From: an uncultured Verrucomicrobiota bacterium
Lineage (GTDB): Bacteria; Verrucomicrobiota; Kiritimatiellia; CAIVKH01
Reading direction: 5' to 3'
Assembly: GCA_937996795.1 (NCBI GenBank)
Contig: CALKUH010000017.1
Span: forward strand, 3,844 to 67,843
Length of the DNA: 64,000 nt
A program made the position numbers and the translations under genes. How positions within the stretch are numbered: position 1 is the stretch's first letter; every line of letters begins with the position of its first letter. Below the pieces are notes generated by a model. The model saw nothing but the letters and a program-made list of their open reading frames with translations. It did no database searches and had not been told where the DNA came from. Positions 27,466 to 35,084 of this stretch are shown here, piece by piece.

Positions 27466-28794
27466 ATGAGCCGCGAGTCCAACGAAACCCCCGTCGTGAA
27501 GATCAACCTGCTGAAGTGGACGCCGTCCAGCCCCACGCAGGGCGTCCTCGACTTCATCGTGCGTCCCTCCGTCCTGCCGGAGGCGGAAGCGACCGCGCGC
27601 CGCGTGCTCGACGACATCCGCGCGCGCGGCGATGCCGCGGTCTGCGAATATGCGGCCCAGTTTGACGACAGCAAACTCGCGCCCGCGAAACTCGCCGTGA
27701 CGAAGGCCGAGCGCATGGCCGCGCTCGACAAGGTGGATGGCGAATTCAAGAAGGCCGCGGGCGAGGCGCTTGCGCGCATCCAGAAATTCGCGAAAGCCGG
27801 TCTGCGCAAGGACTGGAACATCCTCACGCCGAAGGGCGGGGCGCTCGGCGAGCAGTTCCAGCCAATGGACCGCGTCGGGTGCTACATCCCCGGCGGCGCG
27901 GCGCCGCTGGCGTCCACCGCGCTGATGACCGTGGGCCTCGCGCGCGCGGCGGGCGTGCAGGAGATTGTCGCCTGCACGCCGGCGGAGAAGGGCGGCAAGC
28001 TCAACGCGAACGTGCTCTATGCGCTCGACCTCGCAGGTGCGACGGAAATCTACCGCATCGGCGGCATCCAGGCCATCGGCGCGATGGCGTACGGCACGAA
28101 GACCATCGCGAAGGTGCAGAAAATTGTCGGCCCCGGCGGCCCGTATGTGACCGCTGCGAAGAAGCTGGTGTACGGCGACGTGGACCTCGACATGGTCGCC
28201 GGTCCGAGCGAAGTCGCGATTCTCGCGGACGACTCCGCCGTCGCCAAACACGTCGCGGCGGACCTGCTCGCGCAGGCGGAACATGGAACGGGCCACGAGC
28301 GCGCGCTGCTGGTGACGTCCTCGCCGCAACTCGCGTATGCCGTCAGCGAGGAGCTGCCGCGCCAGGCCGCCGAGCTGGAGGCCTCCGCGGCGGTGTACCG
28401 CGTGCTCAACGAAGGCACGCTCATCGCGATCGTGGACAACCTCGACATCGGCATGAACCTGATCAACGACTTCGCGCCGGAGCACCTGGAAATCATGTGC
28501 CGGGAGCCGCGCATCTGGCTCAAGAAAGTGCGCCGCGCGGGCGCGGTCTTCATCGGGCCGTGGACGCCGGAATGCGCCGGCGATTTCGTCGCGGGCCCCA
28601 GCCACGTGCTCCCGACCGGCGGCACCGCGGCGTTGTTTTCCGGCCTGACGGTCGATTCCTTCCGCCGCCGCACGAGCTACATTTCCTTCACCCGCGCCGA
28701 CCTGCAGGAGGTCCTCCCCGCGATCGACCAGTTCTCCCGCGTCGAACGTCTCCCCGCCCACGGCCGCTCGGCCAAGATCCGGTTCGAGAAGTAG
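27466..28794 (+). CDS. hisD: Histidinol dehydrogenase
   Basis: 442 residues. Family motifs include CYIPGGAAPLASTALMTVG, MVAGPSEVAILADD, AEHGTGHERALLVT and NDFAPEHLEIM with the catalytic Glu-His; GPSHVLPTGGTAALF is near the end. It makes histidine from histidinol in two NAD-linked oxidations, with zinc. It lies 21 bases after the zinc-ribbon gene and 10 before hisC. Confidence 0.97.
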   Translation: MSRESNETPVVKINLLKWTPSSPTQGVLDFIVRPSVLPEAEATARRVLDDIRARGDAAVCEYAAQFDDSKLAPAKLAVTKAERMAALDKVDGEFKKAAGEALARIQKFAKAGLRKDWNILTPKGGALGEQFQPMDRVGCYIPGGAAPLASTALMTVGLARAAGVQEIVACTPAEKGGKLNANVLYALDLAGATEIYRIGGIQAIGAMAYGTKTIAKVQKIVGPGGPYVTAAKKLVYGDVDLDMVAGPSEVAILADDSAVAKHVAADLLAQAEHGTGHERALLVTSSPQLAYAVSEELPRQAAELEASAAVYRVLNEGTLIAIVDNLDIGMNLINDFAPEHLEIMCREPRIWLKKVRRAGAVFIGPWTPECAGDFVAGPSHVLPTGGTAALFSGLTVDSFRRRTSYISFTRADLQEVLPAIDQFSRVERLPAHGRSAKIRFEK

Positions 28795-28804
28795 GGTTGC
28801 CCGC

Positions 28805-29842
28805 ATGACGCTCATCCGTTCATCCGTGGCCGCGTTGACGCCGTACACGCCGGGCGAGCAGCCGCGTGTGCCGGGGTTGATCAAACTTAATACGAACGAG
28901 AATCCGTATCCGCCGTCGCCGCGGGTCGCGGAGGCGCTGCGTGGATTCTCCGCCGAGTCGTTGCGACTCTATCCGGACCCGATGGCGGTCCAGCTTCGGA
29001 CGATGATTGCCGGGTTGCACGGTTGCGCGGTGGAGCAGGTGTTTGCCGGGAACGGCTCCGATGAGGTGTTGGCGCTGTGCACGCGCGCGTTTGTGGAGCT
29101 GGGCGGAACCATTGGCTTTTTCGATCCGTCCTATTCGCTGTACCCTGTGCTTTCCGCGATCGCCGACGTCCGCGTGCTGCCGGTTCCGTTGGATGAGCAC
29201 TTCGGCCTCCCGCATCCCCTCGCGCAGCCGGCGTCGCTCTTTTTCCTCACCACGCCGAACGCGCCCACGGGCCTGTTGTATCCGCGCGCCGGGGTGGAGG
29301 CGTTTTGCCGGGCGCAGGCGGGTGTTGTGGTCCTCGACGAGGCGTACGCCGATTTCGCCCCGGATTCCTTCGCGGACCTCGCGCTGCGCCTGCCGAATGT
29401 CCTCGTCTCGCGCTCGCTGTCGAAGTCGTATTCCCTTGCCGGGTTGCGCCTGGGGTATGCGATCGGTCCGGCGCCGCTCATCGAGGCGCTCTACAAGATC
29501 AAGGATTCCTACAACCTCGATGCGCTGACGCAGGCGCTCGGCGCGGCGGCGCTCGGGGACCAGGCGTGGATGTGCGCGAATGCGGAAAAGATCATCGCCA
29601 CCCGCGAACGCGTGGCGCGCGACCTGCGCGCGCGGCAGTGGACGGTCCTGCCGTCCGCGGCGAATTTCCTTTTCGCGCGCCCGGCGCGCAAGCCGGCCCG
29701 TGCGGTGTTTGACGACCTGCGCGCGCGCAACATCCTGGTGCGCCATTTCCCCGGCCCGCGAACGGGCGAGTATCTCCGCATCACCATCGGCACCGATGAA
29801 CAAATGGATGCGTTGCTTTCCGCGCTGGATGCGACGGCATGA
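28805..29842 (+). CDS. hisC: Histidinol-phosphate aminotransferase
   Basis: 345 residues of the class I/II PLP transaminase fold. KLNTNENPYPPSPRV at the N-terminus, FAGNGSDEVLALCTRAF, VLDEAYADFAPDSF and the PLP lysine in SRSLSKSYSLAGLRLGYAIG are all family features. It forms a his pair with hisD. Its stop overlaps the next start (ATGA). Confidence 0.95.
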   Translation: MTLIRSSVAALTPYTPGEQPRVPGLIKLNTNENPYPPSPRVAEALRGFSAESLRLYPDPMAVQLRTMIAGLHGCAVEQVFAGNGSDEVLALCTRAFVELGGTIGFFDPSYSLYPVLSAIADVRVLPVPLDEHFGLPHPLAQPASLFFLTTPNAPTGLLYPRAGVEAFCRAQAGVVVLDEAYADFAPDSFADLALRLPNVLVSRSLSKSYSLAGLRLGYAIGPAPLIEALYKIKDSYNLDALTQALGAAALGDQAWMCANAEKIIATRERVARDLRARQWTVLPSAANFLFARPARKPARAVFDDLRARNILVRHFPGPRTGEYLRITIGTDEQMDALLSALDATA

Positions 29843-31059
29843 AAAGCCGTTCGAGAACGGCATCGATTTTCCTCCTCTTTTTTGGGCTGCCCTTTGCCGG
29901 GGTCGGCCTGTTTGTCGGGAGCCTTGCGTATCGCGCCACCACGGAGGGCGAGCAGATGCGCCAGTGGCAGGTGGTCACGGGCCGCCTGCTGGAAACTGAA
30001 CTGGTCACGTCACGCGGCGACAAGTCCACGACCTACAGGGCCACCGCGCGCTATCGTTACGTGGTGGATGGACGCCCGTACGAGGGCGAGCGCGTCGGGC
30101 TGCACCGCGGGTCGGACAACATCGGCGCCTGGCACGCGGACCGGCATCGCGAATTGCAGCAGGCGCTGCGCGAGGGTGGTGCGATTCCCGTGTACGTGAA
30201 TCCGGCGGACCCTTCGCAAGCCGTCCTTTTCCCCGGCGCCCGCCGGGAGCTCCTGTGGTTCTATGCGCTGTTTGGCGGCGTATTTGCCCTCGCGGGGCTC
30301 GGCATCTCGACGGGTGGCGTCGTGGCGTTTATCAAGAGCCGCTCCTCGGGCCGGCTCGCGGCCGCTTTTCCCGCCGAGCCGTGGCGCTGGCGCGCGGATT
30401 GGGCGGCCGGGCGGGTGCGCTCCAGCACGCGCGCGGCGGCGATCGGCCTGATGTGCTTTGCCGTTTTCTGGTCGGTGTTTGTCAGCGTCTTCCTCATCCT
30501 CGCGCTGCAAAATCCGCGCGATGTGCCGGTGCCCGCGTGGGTGGTCATCGGGCTGTTCCAGTGCATCGGGCTCGCCCTGCTGGCGTGGTCCGTGCGGAGC
30601 CTGCTGGTGGCGAAACGCTACGGCGCCGCGATTTTCCACCTGGCATCGGTGCCCGGCGTGCTGGGCGGCTCGCTGGCGGGTGTCGTGGCGCTGCCGAGCT
30701 ATGCGGAGCCGTACGAATCGTATCGCGTGAGCCTTGCCTGCGAGCGGCAGGTGCGCCGCGGAAAAAACACCAGCACGGAGACCGTGTGGAGCGCGGAACG
30801 GGAGCTGGACCCGGCGGCGTTGCCGGCGCGGATGGACGGCGTGCAGGTCCCGGTCCTCTTTGGCCTCCCGCTGGATCTCCCGCCCAGCGGCCACCCGGTG
30901 ACGTGGCGCCTGCGCGTGCGCGCGAAGCAGCCGGGGGTGGATGTGGACGTCCAGTTCGAGGTGCCGGTCTTCCGGACGGAGGCGAGCCGGGCGGATTTCC
31001 AGCTCGACGAGGCGCCGTACGCGCGATACCTGCGCGCTACTCCGCGCGCAGCGCCTTGA
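29839..31059 (+). CDS. DUF3592 membrane protein
   Basis: 406 residues. TM segments: FLLFFGLPFAGVGLFVGSLA (N-terminus), WFYALFGGVFALAGLGISTG (about 140), MCFAVFWSVFVSVFLILAL (about 205) and VVIGLFQCIGLALLAW. The soluble stretch between the first two (TGRLLETELVTSRGDKSTTY, then VYVNPADPSQAVLFPG) fits DUF3592. Function unknown. It overlaps hisC by 4 bases and its 3' end overlaps the convergent tadA-like gene by 23 bases. Confidence 0.8.
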   Translation: MKSRSRTASIFLLFFGLPFAGVGLFVGSLAYRATTEGEQMRQWQVVTGRLLETELVTSRGDKSTTYRATARYRYVVDGRPYEGERVGLHRGSDNIGAWHADRHRELQQALREGGAIPVYVNPADPSQAVLFPGARRELLWFYALFGGVFALAGLGISTGGVVAFIKSRSSGRLAAAFPAEPWRWRADWAAGRVRSSTRAAAIGLMCFAVFWSVFVSVFLILALQNPRDVPVPAWVVIGLFQCIGLALLAWSVRSLLVAKRYGAAIFHLASVPGVLGGSLAGVVALPSYAEPYESYRVSLACERQVRRGKNTSTETVWSAERELDPAALPARMDGVQVPVLFGLPLDLPPSGHPVTWRLRVRAKQPGVDVDVQFEVPVFRTEASRADFQLDEAPYARYLRATPRAAP

Positions 31060-31528
31060 AGAACGATTGGAGGATGACGCGGCAGTCCTCCTCCATGAAG
31101 CCGGCGCGATACTGGCAGCGGTGATTCAGCGTGTCGCTCTGCAGGATCTGGAATTTGGAGACCGCGCCCCCGCGCTGCGGATCGCTCAATCCCCAGACGA
31201 CCATCGGAAGCCGCGCGAGGATGATGGCGCCGGCGCACATGGGGCAGGGCTCTTTCGTCACGTAGAGCACGCAATCGTTCAGCCGCCAGTCACCCAGCGC
31301 CGCCGCCGCCTGGGTGATCGCGATCACCTCCGCGTGGGCGGTGGGGTCTTTCAGCGTCTCGACCTGGTTGCAGGCCTGGGCCACGAGGCGGGCGCCGTGG
31401 AAGATCGCCGCGCCAATCGGAACTTCCTTCATCTCGGCGGCGCGCCGGGCCTGGCGCAAGGCCACGCCCATGTGGTCCGCGCGGGGCGTCCACAAGGCAT
31501 CGGTCAGGGAGGGGCACTCGTCAGGCAT
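31037..31528 (-). CDS. TadA/guanine-deaminase-type nucleoside deaminase
   Basis: 163 residues. The zinc deaminase motifs are TAHAEVIAI (His and catalytic Glu, near residue 65) and EPCPMCAGAII (two Cys, near 95). The family converts adenosine 34 of tRNA-Arg to inosine (TadA) or deaminates guanine (GuaD). The end, DTLNHRCQYRAGFMEEDC, fits either, with a GuaD-like flavour (NHRCQ). If no other copy exists in the genome this would be the essential tadA. Confidence 0.85.
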   Translation of the reverse strand: MPDECPSLTDALWTPRADHMGVALRQARRAAEMKEVPIGAAIFHGARLVAQACNQVETLKDPTAHAEVIAITQAAAALGDWRLNDCVLYVTKEPCPMCAGAIILARLPMVVWGLSDPQRGGAVSKFQILQSDTLNHRCQYRAGFMEEDCRVILQSFFKALRAE

Positions 31529-31603
31529 GGGTCGATGCTAGCGCGGCGGGGCGCGGCGCGCCATTTGATTTGACAACCGGTCTCATCCTCCTAGATTCGA
31601 CCC

Positions 31604-32479
31604 ATGCCTCGCCTTCCACCTTGGATCCGCCTCCGCATGAATGCGGACAGCGATTTCAGCAAAGTCCACGAACTGGTCGGGGACCTCGGCCTGCACACGG
31701 TGTGCAAGAGCGCGAAGTGCCCCAACATGCACGAATGCTGGGGGCACGGAACCGCGACCCTCATGCTGCTCGGCAACGAATGCACGCGCGCGTGCCGCTT
31801 CTGCGCCATTTCGGCGGGTCGCCCGAAGAAGCTCGATCGCGACGAGCCCCAGCGCGCGGCGGAAGCCGCCAGGCGCATGAACCTCAAGCACGTCGTGCTG
31901 ACCAGCGTGGCGCGCGACGACCTGCCGGACGGCGGCGCCGGCATCTTCGCGGACACGATCCGCGCGATCCGCGCGGAACTGCCCTCGGCCTCGGTGGAGG
32001 TCTTGATTCCCGATTTCCAAGGCGACGAGGCATCGCTCAACATCGTTTTGGAGGCGGCGCCGGATGTGATGAACCACAACCTGGAAACCGTGAAGCGTCT
32101 CCAGGCCGCCATCCGGCCCCAGGCGTCCTACGGCCGCTCGCTTTCCGTTTTGCGAGCGGCCGCCCGTTCGCCCCACGCGCCCGCGGTAAAATCCGGCGTG
32201 ATGGTGGGACTTGGCGAGACGGACGAGGAATTGCTCGAGGCGATCCGCGACCTGTACGAGGCCGGGGTCCGCCTGTTGACCATCGGGCAATACCTACAGC
32301 CCACGCGCGCGCATCGCCCGGTGATGCGCTACGTCGAACCCGAGGCCTTCGCGCGCTACGAGGCGTATGCCCGTTCGCTCGGCTTTTTCGGCATCGCCTC
32401 CGGCCCCATGGTGCGCTCGTCGTACCGGGCGGAGGAACTGTTGCAGGCGGCGCGAGAGGCTATGTCCGCCGCCTCCTGA
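31604..32479 (+). CDS. lipA: Lipoyl synthase
   Basis: 291 residues, a radical SAM enzyme. The auxiliary cluster motif CKSAKCPNMHEC (about 36-47) and the SAM motif CTRACRFC (about 62-69) are both intact; VARDDLPDGGAGIF and YLQPTRAHRPVMRYV are family segments. It inserts two sulfurs into octanoyl-protein to make lipoyl cofactor. No lipB is adjacent. The C-terminal arginine-serine stop motif is represented by MVRSSYRAEE. Confidence 0.96.
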   Translation: MPRLPPWIRLRMNADSDFSKVHELVGDLGLHTVCKSAKCPNMHECWGHGTATLMLLGNECTRACRFCAISAGRPKKLDRDEPQRAAEAARRMNLKHVVLTSVARDDLPDGGAGIFADTIRAIRAELPSASVEVLIPDFQGDEASLNIVLEAAPDVMNHNLETVKRLQAAIRPQASYGRSLSVLRAAARSPHAPAVKSGVMVGLGETDEELLEAIRDLYEAGVRLLTIGQYLQPTRAHRPVMRYVEPEAFARYEAYARSLGFFGIASGPMVRSSYRAEELLQAAREAMSAAS

Positions 32480-32489
32480 CGGGGGCTGC

Positions 32490-33362
32490 ATGGCGTCTTA
32501 TCCTTCGTATCGAGTGGCCGCGTGGTTGAGCCGGCGATTGCCCGCGCGGATGGCCTACTGGGTCGGCTTGCGCATTGCGGACCTCTACTTTGCTTTTTCG
32601 TCGAACTCGCGTCGCGCGGTGCACCACAACCTCGCGCAAGTGCTGCGCTGGCGCGGCGTCGAGCCGGCCCGTTACGCGCTGGCGGGCCTGACGCGCAAGA
32701 CCTTCCAGTACTACGGGAAATATCTGGTCGATTTCTTTCGCTGCACGCAGCTCACGGCGGAAGGCATGCGGGACGCGGTGAGCCTGGAGCATCCGGAGCG
32801 CCTGGCGTCGGCGCATGGCGCGGGTCGCGGCGTCATCATCGCGACCGCGCATCTGGGGAATTGGGAAATGGGCGCGGCAGTGTTGAAGGCGATGGGCTAT
32901 TCACTGACGGCGGTGGTTGCCCCCGCGCGGCTGCCGCGTCTTGAACAACTGTTGCGGCGCCAGCGCGAGGAGCGGGGGATGCACGTCGTGCCGGTCGGAC
33001 ACTCCGCCCGCCACTTGTTGCGCGCGCTCAAGCGAGGGGAACTGGTCGGCTTGCTCGCGGACCGCGATTTTTCGCACGAGCAGCAGTCGGTGGAGCTCTT
33101 CGGCAAGACCGTCCACATGCCGCGCGGTCCCGCCTGGCTGGCCCTGCACAGCGGCGCGCCGATCCTGCCCGCCTTCCTGCTGCGGCAGGAGGACGACACG
33201 TTTCTGTTCCGCCTGCACGAACCGATTGTGCCGAAGCCGGGCGACGACGTGACCTCGTTGAGCCTGCGCCTGCGCGATGTCCTGCAGGAGGCGATAGGCG
33301 CCTGTCCGCACCAATGGTTCATCTTCCACGACTTCTGGGCTCCGGAGCCGGTTTCCACATGA
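32490..33362 (+). CDS. LpxL/HtrB-type lysophospholipid (lipid A) acyltransferase
   Basis: 290 residues from the ATG at 32490. An N-terminal region (LSRRLPARMAYWVGLRIADL) is followed by the catalytic motif ATAHLGNWEMGA (H-x-GNWE form). Later motifs are LLADRDFSHEQQSVELFG and MPRGPAWLALHSGAPILPAF. Enzymes of this family add the late acyl chains of lipid A at the inner membrane, which suggests a Gram-negative LPS-like envelope. It lies 10 bases after lipA and overlaps the GT2 gene by 4. Confidence 0.88.
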   Translation: MASYPSYRVAAWLSRRLPARMAYWVGLRIADLYFAFSSNSRRAVHHNLAQVLRWRGVEPARYALAGLTRKTFQYYGKYLVDFFRCTQLTAEGMRDAVSLEHPERLASAHGAGRGVIIATAHLGNWEMGAAVLKAMGYSLTAVVAPARLPRLEQLLRRQREERGMHVVPVGHSARHLLRALKRGELVGLLADRDFSHEQQSVELFGKTVHMPRGPAWLALHSGAPILPAFLLRQEDDTFLFRLHEPIVPKPGDDVTSLSLRLRDVLQEAIGACPHQWFIFHDFWAPEPVST

Positions 33363-34048
33363 CGACATCAATGGAACCCCTGCGCATCTGCGCGATCATT
33401 CCCGCCTTCCGCGAAGCGGCGCGGATCGCGCCGGTCATCGCGGGCGTGCGCGCGCAGGGATTGGCGCCGGTTGTCGTGGACGATGGATCCGGCGACGGCA
33501 CGGCGGAAGCCGCCGAGGCGGCGGGTGCGGTGGTCGTGCGCCATCCCGTGAACAAGGGAAAGGGCGCGGCCTTGCAAACCGGATTTGCCTTTGCCCGCGA
33601 GCAGGGCTTTGCGTGGATCGTCACGATGGATGCCGACGGGCAGCATGCGCCGGATGATCTGCCCGCTTTCCTGGAGGCGATCCGGCGCGGCGATGCGGAG
33701 GTCGTGGTGGGGAACCGGATGCGGGATGTCCACGACATGCCGTGGATTCGCCGCGCGACGAACTGGATCATGAGCGCGTGGCTCAGCCGCATCATGCGGC
33801 AGCGCGTGCCCGACACGCAGTGCGGCTACCGCGCCTACCACGCGACCCTGCTGCCGCACCTGGTCTCCAACAGCACGCATTTCGACGCCGAGTCCGAGGT
33901 GCTCATCCGGCTCGCGCGGCGCGGGTTCCGCATCGCCTCGGTGCCCATCCGCACGATCTACGGCGACGAAAAAAGCAAAATCCGCCCCGTGCGCGACACC
34001 TTGCGATTCATCAAGATGCTGTGGCGGCTGCGCGCGACGACGCCGTGA
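33359..34048 (+). CDS. Family 2 glycosyltransferase (dolichyl/undecaprenyl-phosphate type)
   Basis: 229 residues from the ATG at 33359. The GT-A motifs are ICAIIPAFREAARIAPVIAG, VVDDGSGDGTAE, NKGKGAALQTGF and TMDADGQHAPDDL (DxD). It lacks membrane helices, so it resembles the soluble DPM1-like group that charges polyprenyl phosphate with a sugar. Together with the adjacent acyltransferase this points to envelope glycan or lipid synthesis. The real start is set by the overlap ATGA with the previous stop. Confidence 0.88.
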   Translation: MTTSMEPLRICAIIPAFREAARIAPVIAGVRAQGLAPVVVDDGSGDGTAEAAEAAGAVVVRHPVNKGKGAALQTGFAFAREQGFAWIVTMDADGQHAPDDLPAFLEAIRRGDAEVVVGNRMRDVHDMPWIRRATNWIMSAWLSRIMRQRVPDTQCGYRAYHATLLPHLVSNSTHFDAESEVLIRLARRGFRIASVPIRTIYGDEKSKIRPVRDTLRFIKMLWRLRATTP

Positions 34049-34063
34049 TCACCGCCGCCCGGT

Positions 34064-35017
34064 TTATTCCTTCGCCACGATCTTGTTCAGCGGATTGGCC
34101 TTCGACTGGAGATTGTCGAGGACCGTGATGATGATGAAGCCGGCGATGCACAGGCCGAGCGACAGCCAGAACTGTCCGTTGAGATCGGGCCAAACGACGG
34201 TTTCGCGGATCGGGATGATTTCCCCCTTCGGATTTGTCGCCGTCTCCAGCACCACCCGGAAGGGCCAGATTTTCCAGAGCGAACCGATCATGAACCCGAC
34301 CAAGAGCGTGATGGTGACCTGACGGAATCGCTTCAAGAGCCACGTCAGCACGTGAGAGAAGGAAATGATGCCGACCACCACGCCCGCGCCGAAGGGCAGC
34401 AACGTGATCACGTCCAGCGTTTTCACCGCGTCCATCACAAACTTGTACTGGCCCAGGATGAACAGGATGAACGACCCGGAGATGCCCGGCAGGATCATCG
34501 CCATGATGGCAATGGCCGCGCACCAGAACAAGGTCAACGGATCATTCGGCATGTTCATCGGGACCATGCGCACGATCAGATACGCGCCGACGGCGCCGAT
34601 AATACAGGTGACGATCATCGCCGGGGTCCATTTCACATGCGTGCTGACGGAGACGATCGACGCCAGGACGAGTCCGAAAAAGAAGGCGAACAAGGGAACC
34701 GGGTGGTGCTCCAGCAGCCAGGTGATGACATGCGCGAGCGAGACAAGCGTTCCGCCGAGCCCGATGCCGAGGGCGAGCAGGAACTTCCAGTTCACATGCT
34801 CCAGCGCGTCCTTGATGCGGAAGCGCAGCAGCAGTTTGACGAAGCCCCAGTTGAACGACTTGATCGTGGCCAGCAGTTCGTCGTAGATGCCGAGGATAAA
34901 CGCCATCGTGCCCCCGGACACGCCCGGCACCACGTCAGCCGCGCCCATCGCGATGCCGACACCGGTGATGCCGAGATAATCTGAAAATGTACGTTTGGCG
35001 GGTTTCGCGTTTTCCAT
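34064..35017 (-). CDS. DUF368 membrane protein (PopT-type polyprenyl-phosphate transporter)
   Basis: 317 residues from the ATG at 35017. The family signature GITGVGIAMGAADVVPGVSG is at the N-terminus, and a second related half carries AIMAMILPGISGSFILFILG. About eight TM segments can be counted. DUF368 proteins have been described as undecaprenyl-phosphate recycling transporters. Here it ends a minus-strand set with two GT-C-like proteins and an RmlD-like reductase, a context that fits carrier-lipid use. Confidence 0.88.
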   Translation of the reverse strand: MENAKPAKRTFSDYLGITGVGIAMGAADVVPGVSGGTMAFILGIYDELLATIKSFNWGFVKLLLRFRIKDALEHVNWKFLLALGIGLGGTLVSLAHVITWLLEHHPVPLFAFFFGLVLASIVSVSTHVKWTPAMIVTCIIGAVGAYLIVRMVPMNMPNDPLTLFWCAAIAIMAMILPGISGSFILFILGQYKFVMDAVKTLDVITLLPFGAGVVVGIISFSHVLTWLLKRFRQVTITLLVGFMIGSLWKIWPFRVVLETATNPKGEIIPIRETVVWPDLNGQFWLSLGLCIAGFIIITVLDNLQSKANPLNKIVAKE

Positions 35018-35084
35018 GGAACTCCTCCAGCAATGGCCGCGCATTCAACAACAAGGATGCCCGGCGGCCAAGCGGAATCCGGCG